This document shows positions 13,451 through 27,400 of a DNA stretch of 64,000 nt, piece after piece. A program made the position numbers and the translations under genes. Below the pieces are notes generated by a model that saw only the letters and a program-made list of their open reading frames with translations, was not told the DNA's origin and searched no databases. The stretch lies in NCBI GenBank assembly GCA_000499405.2, contig HG738137.1, positions 16,231,601 through 16,295,600 on the forward strand, given 5' to 3'. The DNA is from Onchocerca volvulus (Eukaryota > Nematoda > Chromadorea > Rhabditida > Onchocercidae). Each line of letters begins with the position of its first letter. Positions within the stretch are counted from its first letter, which is position 1.

Positions 13451-14885
13451 GGATGAATAATTATTTGATTATGAAACGATTTTTCTTTTTTCTCGCATTC
13501 AAAGTTCATTGGTTAACTGAGGAAGTAATATCATAAATCATATTTTTGAAAAATTCATTCAAAGCATAGAAAAAAGAAAAAAAAAAAAGAATGAAAGTTT
13601 TGGTTTCGGAAATTTAGAAAAAAATGTGTCGGAAAAAAAGAAAATGATGCGAACTATTAAGGCGATAGTTTCATTTATATTCCCTTAGCAAAATATTGGG
13701 GAAATAGAAATTCGAAATAAAAAAAAAAAAAAAATGAATCGAATAGCTATTTAAAAAAAAAAAAAAAAAAAAAAATTACGATAAAAATAGAGGAGAAGAA
13801 ATAGATGGAGAAGAAGAAGGAAATGGGAGATGAATCGGATGAAAAATGATCAATGAAGTGTTTTTTTTTTTTTAAAAAGTATTGTGCGGAAATTTAAAAA
13901 AAGTTAAGTTTTAAAATATGACAAAAATTCAATTGACATTTTTTGATTGATTAGTAGCTTAATGATGTGATATTTTGCAAATGAAATGCTACTGTTAATT
14001 ACAAATAAAAGTTACATGTATATAATACCCAATATTAGTATGAATAGATTTTTTTGTTCAAAATTTAATTAAATTATTGGTGAGAAATAAATGATTAAAG
14101 ATTAAATGAATAGAAATTAAAATTTATGAATACAACTAAATCGAAAATTAAATAATCTAAATTTGAACTATTATAATAGTAATAATAATAGTGAACCTAA
14201 AAAACAGTTCTTTATAATCTTAGCAAAAATTAATTAATTTTTATGAATTTGCAAATAAATGAGAATATTAAAGGTAATGTAATGATTAAATTGAAGAAAC
14301 TTTTTTTTTTTATTCCTAAAAAGCTATCTTTCCTTTGAATTATTAATTTATTAACTTTTTTTCTTCTTGAAAGTTGAAATCAAAATAAATGATTATTTGT
14401 TCAATTTTTTCAGCATTTTGCTTGAGTAAAAAGCTAAATTAGGATTTTTATATGTTTTAAAACATTTAAATGCTAGCAAAAGGAAAGATTTTCAATTTTA
14501 AGAAGCATCAAAATAAAATTTCTTTTTTTTTTTCTTTCTTAACAATCAATTTAATCTGAATATATTGATGTCGTATTTCCTCCCATCGTTTATAATTAAT
14601 TAACGATTATTATTTTTCTTTCCTGTTTCTGGTAAAAACACATTTCGATTAATTACTTCTTATCGTTATTTTATATTTTCAAACCGATACATATGAAATT
14701 TTTTTTGAAATTTTGCATTAATCCGTGAGTTTTTAATATCTTAATTGTTTACTACATCATACTGATATTTTATATTTTATTAATTCAACTTTTTCTCAAT
14801 AATTTTATAATAAATTATTAGTTTAGCTTGCAAGAAACAGAAAAAAATTAAAATATTTCAACTCTTTGCGGAAAAAAAATTCGTC

Positions 14886-14891
<6 letters not shown>

Positions 14892-14924
<33 letters not shown>

Positions 14925-14947
14925 AAATTTTTTTTTTTTTTTTTTTT
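14892..14947. repeat. A30 run followed by T20 run
   Basis: Thirty consecutive A (14892-14921) are followed by TTTAAA and then twenty consecutive T (14928-14947). The two runs are complementary and could form a long A:T hairpin around the TTTAAA centre. Run lengths may be affected by sequencing or assembly error. Confidence 0.8.
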
Positions 14948-16537
14948 AATATTTCTTCTTTTGAAAAATATTATCATTTTGCTTTCGTTTAAATTTTTCT
15001 TCAATATTTGGTGGAAAAAAAAAATTGGTAATTATCATTATCATTATTAATGCTTGAATCATAATTATTATCATTATTAAAAATGCTAATCAACTAATGA
15101 TCAGAGTTGCTCGTAAAATTTCTTGAAAAACAGCAAAATTTTACTTAGTAATCAGATGCAGATTTAATAACTAGTTTATAAATATCAACAAGCAAAAAAT
15201 AAATGAACAGAAATGTTTACAGATGAATGGACATTATTTGTTGATCATTTCTTGATATTTTTTTTTTTTTTTAAATTGACAATTGAACAGAAAATTTTCT
15301 AAAATTAGAATTATCAAATGAAATTTCTGAAGCTGAAACTCATCAAAAAATAAATGAAGATTCAACAATGGACTAAAAATAAATATCAATAATAATTATT
15401 CCTTCATTAAAATAACATTGAAATATCAATTCCTATCTGAAATATGAGTAGATGGTTTTAATTTCTTCAATAATAATTCCAATCAGTTTCATTTATTTAA
15501 TTGTGAAAAAATTCACATCTAATCAAAAAGTTTGTAATAAGATAATTGTTGTAATTAGTTTGTGAAATTTAACTTGATAATTCAAAAAAATCTTAATTTG
15601 TTTGATGAATAACAAGTTTGATGGAATGAAAGCAGTTGTTTGAAAGCTCAAACACATCAACAAAATATTTCCTGTCATAACAGTAGTCAGATGATGGATT
15701 TGAAGATTGAAAGTTTTGAAAAAGTCAACAAAACGAAAGTGCGAAACAGAATAATTTTGAAAATTGATATTTTTTAAAATCATTTTATGAAAAGTTCGAA
15801 AAATTAGAAAGCCTAGCATGAAATTTCATATGTGCCTGGATCAATAATAAAAATATATTCATGTTAAAATAATTTCTTCGCTTTAAACTTATTTTATTCG
15901 TCACTATTTTCCCACGTTAAAAGGCGGGAATTTTTAATTTGCGAATATTTTTGCTTAAAATTTTAGTTCAACAAATATTGATTTTGCATTTTAAATCCAA
16001 TTTAATAAAAGCTTTGAATTTATTAAATGAATGTTTTACATAAAAGCTGTGTGAGAAATTATTCGTATCACAATCTGTTAGCGAAAGAAAAAAATCATTG
16101 AAAATTTAAATGGAAAAATAGTTTTAGGAAATTTCTTACTTGTCTTACCATTTAACATTCATTAAATGAATTTTTTTTTTTTTTTTGCCAAACTTAACAC
16201 ATTAAACTGATAACAGTTTAATAACAACTGATAATTGATAATAACTGATAACACTTCATTTCATCATACTAAGATATTAAAAAAAACAATCAAAATTTAC
16301 GCAATTTCTTTCAATTCGCAAAAATTTACTGCTAAAAAGGCCAAGAAAAGCGATAGAGATACTTTAGCAAATTTCTAGACACCAAAATTTATAACCAAAT
16401 TTTTCCTCGTTAATAGCTTCCGACTTTATCATTTAAAGCTTTTTCAAAAATGCCTACTTTTCTTGAGCGATTTTTATTTAGTTCCGCAATTTGGCGGAAA
16501 AAATTGGAAAATTTCGGAAATTAAATTTTTGAAATTC

Positions 16538-16573
16538 ATATATATATATATATATATTCATATATATATATAA
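16538..16573. repeat. TA microsatellite
   Basis: Two (AT)n blocks separated by TTC form a self-complementary tract. It is simple-sequence repeat and nothing else is seen here. Confidence 0.85.
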
Positions 16574-17536
16574 TCAGATCGTTTGCTAGGGAAATTAAAT
16601 TATTGCTTAGTCATGAAAATTTATAACAGACTTCAACGAAATAATCCAACAAGAAAACCGAGAAATGGAATGAAATAACACATTTGAAATGATGGAAAAA
16701 TACTTCATTGATTGATAAAATTATTATAGAATTGCAATAAAATATAAATGTAAATATTTTCGCCTTTCTATCAAAGAAAACATCATTGAAATTATTTTGG
16801 AATAATTTTTGCCGAAGAATTTTTAGACACCATACATTATTCTGTGTAAATCAATCAATAATTTTCCCCGAAAACTGAAAATGATGGTAGTTGAGTGGAA
16901 TTCAAAATTTTAATCATTCCTCGATGTATTTTTGTTATTTTTTAATGACTAGATTAGGAAGATTTTTTTGGAATTTTCAAATTGAAATATTATATTACAG
17001 GCATGAAGGAAATAGTTTGGAACAAAATATTGAAATAATTTGAATTTGAATTGCTATAATTTTAACTACTAGATATTAAATTACACAATTTCGCGAATAT
17101 TTTACAGTTTAATGAAAAATGAAAACTAAAAAATAATATTTGCAGTAAAATAAATTTTGTTAAGTAAACAAATTCTATCACTTTTACAGAAATAGAATTG
17201 AAAAAATGCTATTAAAATTTGTAAATTATTGCTATAATTTTCTTGTCAATTTGAATTTTAAACTTCATTTACTTCTTTCTTGTTTTACAGCTAACAATTA
17301 GTAGAAGGCAAATATGATAAATTAAGTAATTATAAATTTATTTTACTAATGCTCAAATGCTAATGTTTACATTAGTTCTTCCTAATGTTTTCTTTTATAT
17401 GTTTAATTTTCTTATATTTTGTCTTATATTTTGAAAAAAAAATCATAGTAATAATAATCTAAAATCAATAATTTGATATGAAATTATTTGAATGAACATA
17501 CATTTTTAAATATGAACATGCATCTGATAGTGTGAA

Positions 17537-17612
17537 CATGACCTCATAAATGACCTAACATGACCTCATAAATGACCTAACATAACCTCATAAATGACCT
17601 AACATACCTCAT
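17537..17612. repeat. 22-bp tandem repeat built from TGACCT half sites
   Basis: Three 22-bp units (17537-17558, 17559-17580, 17581-17602) plus a 10-bp partial unit. The first two are identical (unit CATGACCTCATAAATGACCTAA); the third differs by one base. Each unit carries two TGACCT motifs, the complement of the AGGTCA half site bound by nuclear hormone receptors. Half sites are spaced by 6 bp within a unit and 4 bp between units, giving a direct-repeat array. This may be a regulatory array or simply a minisatellite. Confidence 0.8.
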
Positions 17613-17751
17613 GAATATGTACTAAAAAGTTAAAAATGAAAATTTTGATAAATAAAAGAAGCACGAAATCTTCTACTAAACATATTAATTTATTGTTACA
17701 TATTCATGCTACTTATGTGGAAAAGTAGCAGGAATCTTAAAACATCCATCT

Positions 17752-17865
17752 TGTGATAGCATGAGCATGCATGCATCTCGTAGTATGAGCATGCATCGCG
17801 TGATAGCATGAGCATGCATCTTGCAGCATGAGCATGCAAAACCTTATAGTAGCATGAATATGCAT
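17752..17865. repeat. cluster of GCATGC-containing repeats
   Basis: About five degenerate units share the core ATGAGCATGCAT; the fifth has diverged to ATGAATATGCAT. The cluster has four AGCATGC cores and several TGCATG hexamers in about 115 bp, an unusual density in DNA this AT-rich. TGCATG is the DNA form of the UGCAUG element bound by Fox-family RNA-binding proteins, but no transcript over this region is evident. The cluster lies about 140 bp from the TGACCT array. Confidence 0.7.
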
Positions 17866-20800
17866 TAAAATGATCAAAAGAATGATGGCAAAGAAAGAAA
17901 AGAGAGAAAAAAGGCGGAGAAATAAGAAATATTAGATATTAAAGTAAACAAAAGTTGATAATTAAATGAAAGATTAAAATAAAAAACTGATTAAAATTGG
18001 ACGAATGATGAAATTTTGTTGATATCAATCAAATGATAATATCCGTTAAAAGAAACGAAATGAATTGAATTTATGAAAAAATAAAAAAAAAGAAAAAAAA
18101 GGAAAAAAAAAGGAAAAAAAGAAAACAAATAACAAAAAGTAGAAAGAATTTTCTTTCAAAGCTTGAAAAATAACTGATAAATATAAATTTAAAAACAGAA
18201 AAAAAATTTTTAAATAATTTTTTTCTTTTTTTGCCACTCTTCAAGTTGAATTACTGAAGTTATAAAATGAAAGTAAATGAATTGAAGCAAAAAAAACTTT
18301 AAGAACAAATATAGTGAATTGATAAGTAGTTCAAAATTTTCTTGTCTTTCAAGAAATCTCAATATTCATTCAAATTTCTTAACGTATTCTCTTTCGCGAA
18401 ATTCTTCTAATATTTAGCATTTTTTCAAAATTTAAAACTACATCAAAAGATAAAGTGAAAACATGAAATGATCGAGATTGTATTAATTCGAATAATACAA
18501 ATTTTAGCCTAAAATGATAGAAATAGATCTTTTCTTCGTTTTTTTCATTTTATTTTTAATATAAATTCAAGAAATGTTAAAAAAAAAAAAAAAGGAAAAA
18601 AAAGAGACGAAAAGAGGAAAAAATTTTTTAATATGGAAAATTTTTGAAACGATTCGTTGATGAATTTAATTTTTTCTAATATCTAAATGTAGGGATGTCA
18701 TTTTTTTTTCTTTTTTCTATTAACAAAAAAAAAAAAAGGGAAGTCTTTCAAAATACTGCATTTATTCGTTTTACAATTTCATCAGCATGTATTGCTATTC
18801 TCAACAATCGACAAAAATTATTTGAAACATGAAGAAAATATTGAGCAAAAGTAAGAGATATGAAGGAAGGAAGAAAAAAAAAACATGAACTTGACAAAGT
18901 TTTATAAACTTAGCTCCAAAAATATTTCAACATTCATTTCGTATGCTGTATATTAATGCAATGCCTATTGGCTATGGCCAAATATGAACTTTTTTTTTTT
19001 TTTTTTTTTTGTTATTTTTATTAAACTTTTTGGCCATTTATATTTTGCCATTTTCATGGACCATTTATCATTATCCTATTTTGTCATTTTATTATCAGTT
19101 GGTATGAATAACTAAATTTTATGTCGAGTCAATATGAGATTTCTTTAAAAAAAAAAAAAAAAAGGAAAAAAGAAAAAAAAAGTTTTATTTTTCTAATCTC
19201 AATATGAGAGAAATTTCTGGACAGAAGTAAAAAACGTTGTCTAGAATGATAGTTATGAATCAATTTTTTTCAACTGCTAATAAATTAATGATTTTTAAAT
19301 GAGCATATTTCATAATTATAAGGCACAATAATTATAAGGTTTATTGATAATATATCTCCCATTGATATATACTTTTTTTAGAAACAGAAAACAAAATGAT
19401 GTTAGTGGAGCAGTTATTTGTGTTTATTTTTATGATTTATTACTTTTTTTTTTCCTCCTTTTTTTCTTCTAAAAAATAAAAACTGATAAATTAAATGAAA
19501 AAAAAATAAATAAAATCAAAGTTTCCGAAACAAACAATTGTTCAGTTACTAATCGAAATGATTAATTCGATTTTTAGATTTTGAAAAAAGATAAGATATT
19601 GTCAATAAATCTTTCTTTCTCTTGCTTCAATTCATAGCTAATTTTGTTAACAATTTTGACATAGTATAAAATTCGGATTATTTTCAACAATTCTAGTATT
19701 TTACGAAAATGAAAAAAATGTAAGAGTAAAAAATGCAAAATTCAATATGAAAAAAAGTTTAAAACAATTTGATGAATAAATTAATTAAATGATCTGATTA
19801 AATGTAAATTTAAGAATAAACGAATGAAAGAAATAAATCGGAATAAGACTTAAATACAATTAGAAAATAATTTCAAAATCAAACTTTTTTTTTTTTTTCA
19901 TTTATCGGAATCAATTTTTGCACAATCGATTTATGGAATTACAGAAATTTTTACTTTTTCTGATCTTTTTTCCCCTATGTTTCTACTGATGAATAATCCT
20001 AATTTTTAATATCAATTATCTCCTTTTTTTTATCGGTATTTTTTAAATTGAAAACTTATACCCAATATTTTATAAACAATTGTTTAATTGTTCACTCAAC
20101 AATTTAAACAGGAAATAAATCAAAATTTGAATTATAAGGGGACAAAATTTGAACTCAATCTGAAAATTATCTCAAAGTTAACAATTTTTCATTTATCTGA
20201 CTCAATTTTGCTCAATTCATTGTTGAAATTCCAGAAATTTTAGATTAAAACTTAATATAATCAGGCATTTTTCAACTTGAAAATCTAGTCAATAACGATT
20301 TATTTCTTTTGATAACAATTTGAAAATATCGTAGAACTTATTTTTATGTTTTTAAGAAATACAGAGAATGAATAATTTTGTTGAAAATAATTAGCGAAAA
20401 GTTTCGATTTTTAAAATACTTTTTACCATTCGAATATTTCTGAACAATTTTTTCAGCCATAACTCTTAAAAATAGCGTTTCTTGCAAAAGTTTACTTTCA
20501 AATTAGCCAAAAAAAAACTTTTCCTCATCTTCTTAGCAGTATTAGCATGGATGTTGGTAAGATGATAAGGGAGAAAAAAAAGATTCATTTTTTTTCAATT
20601 TAAACATTTAGAAGTGAAAATTCATCTTAAATTCAGAAGAAGTAGAGATAAACTAAATTACTGAAATGAAATGAAGAAAATATTCTAAAATTTAAATTTA
20701 AAATACATGACAACTGTGTAAATTGCTGGGAAAAATATTGTTATTTACTGGATTACATCAGTAATGGTTTTTCCACTTTTTTTTTTTAAATTATACAACG

Positions 20801-23671
20801 AAATAAATTAAAACCATAGAATTACTGTACAAAAATTTTGCATTGATAAGAATTGAAACTTGAAATTCAGTGTAACAGGTTGGTAATATCATTAATCAAT
20901 GATAGTCGAATTAAGCGGTATAAAATATCATGTTATATTGTCGTAAATATTTTAATCAATGAAATCATAAATCTCTGATTAGATAATCTTTGATTCTTTG
21001 ATTAGATATCTTTTTTAGGTCAAATATGAAATTTACATTGACCTGGAATGAACTATATTAGGATGATATGATATTATTATATGAAGCAAATCTTTTCGCA
21101 TTTTTTTTTTTACAATAACTTTTCTTTGTACGTAAATATTACGATTGCGTGGGATTTTAGGATTACTTTTTTTTTTTTTAATAACGAAAACTATAAAACA
21201 CAAAAATGAATCATTTATGTATGGCAGTTAATTTTCAAATGAGTAGATAATAAAATACCTTTGCATTGTTAATGGATAATTTTTTCGAATTTTACAAAGG
21301 CACTATTTTGAAAAATTCTTAACTTTTAATTTTAATTTTGTCCCAAATGAATCAGAGAATCGATAGATAAAAAAGTAATCAAAAGCAAATAGAAAGCAAT
21401 TAGATTTATTGCAACAATAAATTAAACTTTTGAAATAGCTTTATTTTATGTAAAAGTTGAATTTTTACAAAATTCACTCATTTTCAATAAATTATTTCCG
21501 AATTTCTCAATCTTGCAAGATAATTGAATCGGAGTCAAAATAATTATTTAATATCATAATTTTATGCTGAGCAATATTTCTTTAAAAATATGAAACAATC
21601 GAAAGAACAATTCGATATTATTGCTTTTCAATCCTAAAGCATGACCAGATAATTTTTTAATCGAAAAAAAAACCTTAAAATTTGAATTTTTCTTTTTTTT
21701 TTGGGAGAAATGAAAAAGACAGGAAATGAAAGAGAATAGTTAGATAAATTAAAACTATTAAAATAAAACAAAATATATTTTTATATGAAAAAAAAAGAAA
21801 TTCTATTTCTAAAATATATCTATAATTAAATATATTAGCATAAAAACGATGTATACGATATTGTCAACGAAAGTTAACAATTTCAGTATTAGAATAAAAT
21901 TAGCATTCCATCATTTCCGCTAAAACATCACTTTTTTTTCTTTTCCATTTAAAAGAAAAAAAAAAAAAAAAAACTCATTAATTTTTATTTCCTATTACAT
22001 TTTATAGGAATTGAAAGAAGTTGAAATTTTTTTCTTTTTATCCTAACGACTACTATTTTTATCTGATAAATGAATGAAAGTAAATTTAATTGAAAATTTC
22101 GAAATTTAAGTTTCAGAATGGAACAAAAAAAGAAAAAAAAAAAGTTGCCATTGCAATATTATTTGTAGATTTTTAATAATTTATTAGCAAGTAAAAATGC
22201 ATATGAAAAAATAGAACAAGTTTTTAAATTGCTATTTAGTTTCGAAATTTTGCAACGAAAACAAATTTTCAAATTTTGCTACAATTTTTATTTCAATAAT
22301 GATACTCATTAATTAATCAAATAGATGAAATATTGAAAAAGAAGATAAATAGAAATCAGAATTATTGAATTAAAGATGTTCCAGTTTATTTCAATTGTTT
22401 CTAAAATAACTAAAAGCATGTAACTTGATATATTTAAATTTCATATTTATGTGAATTTCAAAAGAATACTCGACAAAAAAGAAAAAAGTAAAAAATTCGC
22501 TAGGAAGAAAAAAAAAAAAACTTCAATTTATCACATTTTAGCTATCAATCGTTGCTTTTTCTTTTTTTTCTCGCTGCTTTGAAAATTGAAACTGAGCTAA
22601 AATTTCGTCTTAAAATAGTTTCATGGAAATTTGAAAGATTTATTGTTGGATATAAACGAAATATTACAATAAACTATTTTGTTTGTCGAAAGATACATTT
22701 GCATAAATTTATAGAAATTTTAAACGAAATTCTCGATCAAAAATTTGCAAATCATTTGATCTGATAATTCAATGCAGAAAACCATTTAATATTAATTGCT
22801 ACTATATGTTCGAAATCTAAAATAATTAGTTCCCGAAAATAATTCAAATGTATGAATTAGTGATCAATACTTTCATTCATTTTAATCACCCACTGATTAG
22901 ATTATTATCAAAGGTATGAAAAGTTAAGTTATATGAATGAATCGAAGAAATGAAGCTATATATTAGATTTGAAATATTAAAGAAATTCAAAAATTAAATG
23001 GATTTTAATTTTTTGAAATTTGCATTAAAATAGTGAATTTTTTGTTGTTGCTTTCCAATATTTTTAATATTTATTTCGTAACTTTCCATTGTAAAAAACT
23101 TAATGATAATAATTTAAATAGATTAGTTGAATTTTGCTTCTAAAAATAAAAGAAATATTACATTACGAAAATACACAATAAAATAGAGATAAAATAGCTT
23201 CAAATGCTTTTTTTTAAAAAAAAAAAAAACTTCCAGAAAATAATTTTTTCAAGAAAGGTTAACTAAAAATTTTGTGGAATTTCGGAAGATTTTTGAAAAT
23301 TTTTCAATTTTCTTATTTAATTTGATTGAGCTTTTCTTTTCATTAATTACAGTCATTTTATTCACTCGAAAAGAGCGAAGAATAGAATAAAAATATCTGA
23401 AATTTTGTAATTATTAAATTCATTTCATTTTATCGATTTATTAATTAATGCATTAAATTTGAACGTTCATTTATTCATCAACTAATTTTTGTATTTGAAA
23501 ATATAATGTAAAGTAGAAAAAAAAAAAGAAATCCAAAAATAGTTTTTTTTTTTCCAAAAATTTAGTTAAATATGAAGATAGAAAATGAAGGATAATGCCA
23601 AGGGTAAATGAAATTATTTTGCGTCAATCGAAGACTAAAAAACTGAAATTCAATGTGTAAATATGGAAAGG

Positions 23672-23705
23672 TATTTATTCACCTTTACAAAAAGGTGAAT
23701 AAATA
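23672..23705. repeat. perfect 15-bp inverted repeat, 4-base loop
   Basis: Left arm 23672-23686 (TATTTATTCACCTTT), loop ACAA, right arm 23691-23705 is its exact complement. The stem is GC-poor but perfect. It could be a short structured RNA, a terminator-like hairpin, or the relic of a foldback element. It is too short for a typical pre-miRNA of about 60 nt. No flanking gene depends on it. Confidence 0.8.
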
Positions 23706-24185
23706 GAGATGGAATGATTTAACAATTATTTCGTTATGATTGCATTTTTTCTTTTTTTTTTAAAATTGCCCTTAATATTCATATGATATAATATTTGCAA
23801 AAAAAAAAAAAAAAAAAAAAAAACGAAAAACTTCTAGGAAGAATGGAAATATTTCTAAGCATGATTGTTAAGAAATTTAAAAATTATAAATTTTTTTTTT
23901 TTCTAGACAATATGTTCATATTTAAAGATTATTTATGAAATTTCTTTCTTTTCTTTGAAAAAAATTTCGAATTTGTCATTCTAACACTATGATAAATAAT
24001 TGACCAAAAAATTTGTCGAGCAAAAATGTTATTTGATAAATGTGCTAATTGATTGGAAAAAAAATCCAATACAACCGTCAAATTTTAATTGATTTAGTAA
24101 AATAAATTTTATATTGAAAGAATAAATGATTGAAGAAATTGTAAATTAATGGCAAATTCTTGCAAAAAAAAATCTTCTTCTTCAA

Positions 24186-24404
24186 TCTATATAAATAAAA
24201 ATATAAATGTTCGTTTTGTGGCTTTTGACAAAATTTAACATTTTAAATTTTTCATCGATAGATTTGAAATTTTGAAAATAACGTTACATTCGAATAAGCA
24301 CGTGTTTTTATATAGATTATCTACTTTTTTTTTTTTTTATAATATAGGTAAAATTAAATGATCGAACATTTATATTTATACAGATTACGCTTTGCCTGGC
24401 CTAG
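24186..24404 (+). mobile_element. short non-autonomous Helitron-like element, 219 bp
   Basis: The left end reads TCTATATAAATAAAAATATA after a host A. The right end reads GCCTGGCCTAG before a host T. This gives the A|TC...CTAG|T arrangement known for Helitrons, which insert between A and T, begin with TC and end in CTRR. The TCTATATAAATAAAAAT start is a common left-end sequence of non-autonomous Helitrons in animals. No coding capacity is present. A clear 3' subterminal hairpin is not seen, so the element may be decayed. There are no inverted terminal repeats and no target-site duplication, as expected for this class. Identification rests on termini only. Confidence 0.5.
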
Positions 24405-27400
24405 TTAAGGATAAAAATATAAACTTAGAATTGTATTGTTATCTTCATCATTATACGATTTATCTCCGATTTTCATGAAATGAATATGATTTATCATCTA
24501 TCTTATCTTATTCATTAATTTCCTTTCATTTTTTTATATCATATCTACTAGGCAAATTAAAATTTAGCTATTTTTTATACTTTCTGATATATCTTAATTG
24601 AATTCAATTCATATATGACCTTTAATTTTTGGTATATCTTAATTGGGCTAAATTTAATTCATATATGATAATCAAAAAATAGTAAAATTAATTCAAAATT
24701 TCTATCATATTTAAAATTTCTAATCATAACTTGCATAAATTCAACGAACATATTTATTTGCTTAAAGAAATGAAAAAATAAAACAAATCTTTCAAATTTA
24801 TTTTTATCATAACAATATAATTCACATGCTTATACATACAATGTGCTTTAAAAAAAAAAAAAAAAAAAGTTACGGAACTTTTCGCATCTTATTTTCTATT
24901 AATTTCAACATTTTGCATAATTCGTTGCAATAGTCTAGCCTTATTTCGCAAAAAAAAAAAAAAAACATGCTTTATCCAACAATTTTTTTTATCGCCATAT
25001 ATTTTAAATATTTATGCATCTTCTGCATTCACAATTTATTTGCACAAAATAATTTGAATTATAAAGTAGTATCATTTAAATGGTATAAATAAAAATAACT
25101 TCCATATCTTTATTGGATTAGATTTGCAGAATACTTTGCATTTTCAATTTCACTTTGTTTATTTTCTTTGTAATTATTATGCGTGATTACATTAATTTTA
25201 TTTGTTTTATTCTATTTTTCATCTATTCCTAATTTTTTTTTTATTTTTCTATTTTCCTCAAAAAGCTTATTTGATAAATGAAAATCACGTATAAAGAAAT
25301 TTTGTTATTCATACTTAAACTAATTTAATTTTTCTTTCCTTCATTTTAAATGTCTTTTTTTGAATTATGTGTTTGTTTTTATATGCAGCTTTTGTATTAT
25401 TCATTTCTATGCAGCTTTTATTTGCAGCATGCTAAAAATATCATGTTAATGATTAATAAAGTATGATAAACTTCTAAATTTTAAGAGAATAAAGATATTA
25501 AATCATGAAAAAAGAGATTAAATAATTTTGAGGTTCTCTTCTTTTGATATCATCAAACTGTAACAAGAAAACTGTAATAAAATTGTAAATTAGTTAATGA
25601 CGAAGGAATTATCATCTGCGAATAACGGATATATAATTTTATAGGAAAATTCATCAACATAAGAAGCGAAACCAAAAAAAGTAATGTTAAAAAATTGATT
25701 ATCATTGATAACAAAAAAATCAGAGTAGGGAGTAATAATTATGCAGAATTTTAATAAATGTTCTTAACCAACAAGATTTTTCCAAGTAGTATTTTCGATT
25801 TTTAAAATAAAAAGTAAGAGAGAAAAAAAAAGCCAAATGGACAATTTTTTCCCGATTATATAATTTTATAATTTGCAAGTATTATTCCTTTTATATTTAT
25901 AATATTCGTAATTCTTAATCATAATTTACTATTTTTCCATGATATTATTTATCACTATTATATCAGTTATAATTCTCAATGTTTGATGTTTAAATAAGCA
26001 TGATAATATTGATATTTTAGATTCAAAAAAGGATAATGCTTCAAAATTCTTATAGTTTCATTCAGAAAATTTGGTATTTAATTTTTTCCACAGTTTGATT
26101 GCTAAAATAATTTTCAAATCCAACGAAATTATCATACAGTTGAATAAACAACTGTCGTGAGAGGAAAAAAAAAAAGAAGAGAAGAAATGCAAATAAAATT
26201 AGAAAAATAATTGAAAGAAATAAAAATTAAATTGAAAGGATATTTGTGCAATGAAATGAAAATATTTCCTTTCGAATAAAAATAATTATGTTTTTGATTT
26301 AATTTCACATTAATATTTTCCTTCCCAGACATAAGCATTAATTTATTGCATTTTTCAAAATATATAGGCGTAGAAATCATTTGCATTATAACGTTTATCT
26401 TTCATATCGAAATTAATTTGAATGAATTTAAAAAAAAAAAAATGAAAAAACGTTAGAAAAGTCAATTTCAGTATTTTTGATAAAATATAAGATTATTCTT
26501 GCATAAATTATGAATAGCGATAAGATTGGAATATTAATTATTATTTACATAATGATTATGCCAGAAATATTAACAATAAATAAGGAAAAAATGTTGGAAA
26601 TCATTATGATAAAAATAATTATCATAAATTTATTTGAAATTTATTTCACATTCCCATATCTTCAAATTTAAATGAATTTTAATCATATCATTTATATGAT
26701 TGTAATCAGAAAAATAAAGAAAAAATAATCAAACCACTACTACAATACTACAACAGAAAATGATAAAAATTTAATATGAAATTTAATTGAAACTATTTGA
26801 AAACTTAATTGAAATTATTTCATTATTTAAAAATTTGATCACATTATTGTTAATTTCAATCAAATTGATCGAATAGTTTATCAGATCCAATAACTGACTA
26901 AATTATGAATTATAAATATAGTTAATTTTCACCTGTTATGAAAATATTTGAAATAGCACAACTCTTATTAATTTCAAAGCAAAATCAAGTGATTAATATA
27001 AGATGAAGAAAACTTTCTAGAAAAAAAGAAAAAATTATTATCTTTAGTGATAAAGAAGTTAAAAAAAAAAAGAACTACAATCACTTTTTAAGTAATTAAT
27101 TTATCAGAAACTAATCAATAATCAAGGTAATTGAGATTCAATTGAACGATAAATTTATATTCTCATTAAAAATTAATTTGTCTCTTTAGATAGATGATAA
27201 TTATATTTATTCCAATTTAGATCGATAAATTATTAGTTTATTTCAGTTTTAGTTGCATATTTTCTTTTTATTATTTCAGTGGCATAAATGTTGCATGATA
27301 ATCACCGCTTATCACATTTATCTCTGCCATAAATTTTATCAATTCAGAAAAAAAACGAAATGGTTTTCATTAAAATAGATTATATACTTTTCTTTCAAAC

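Noticed and set aside
18046..18237. Phe-rich minus-strand frame
   Set aside because: Translation of A-runs; pure low complexity.
26132..26386. 84-codon minus-strand frame in the gene desert
   Set aside because: AT-driven composition, no signal peptide, splice or homology cue.
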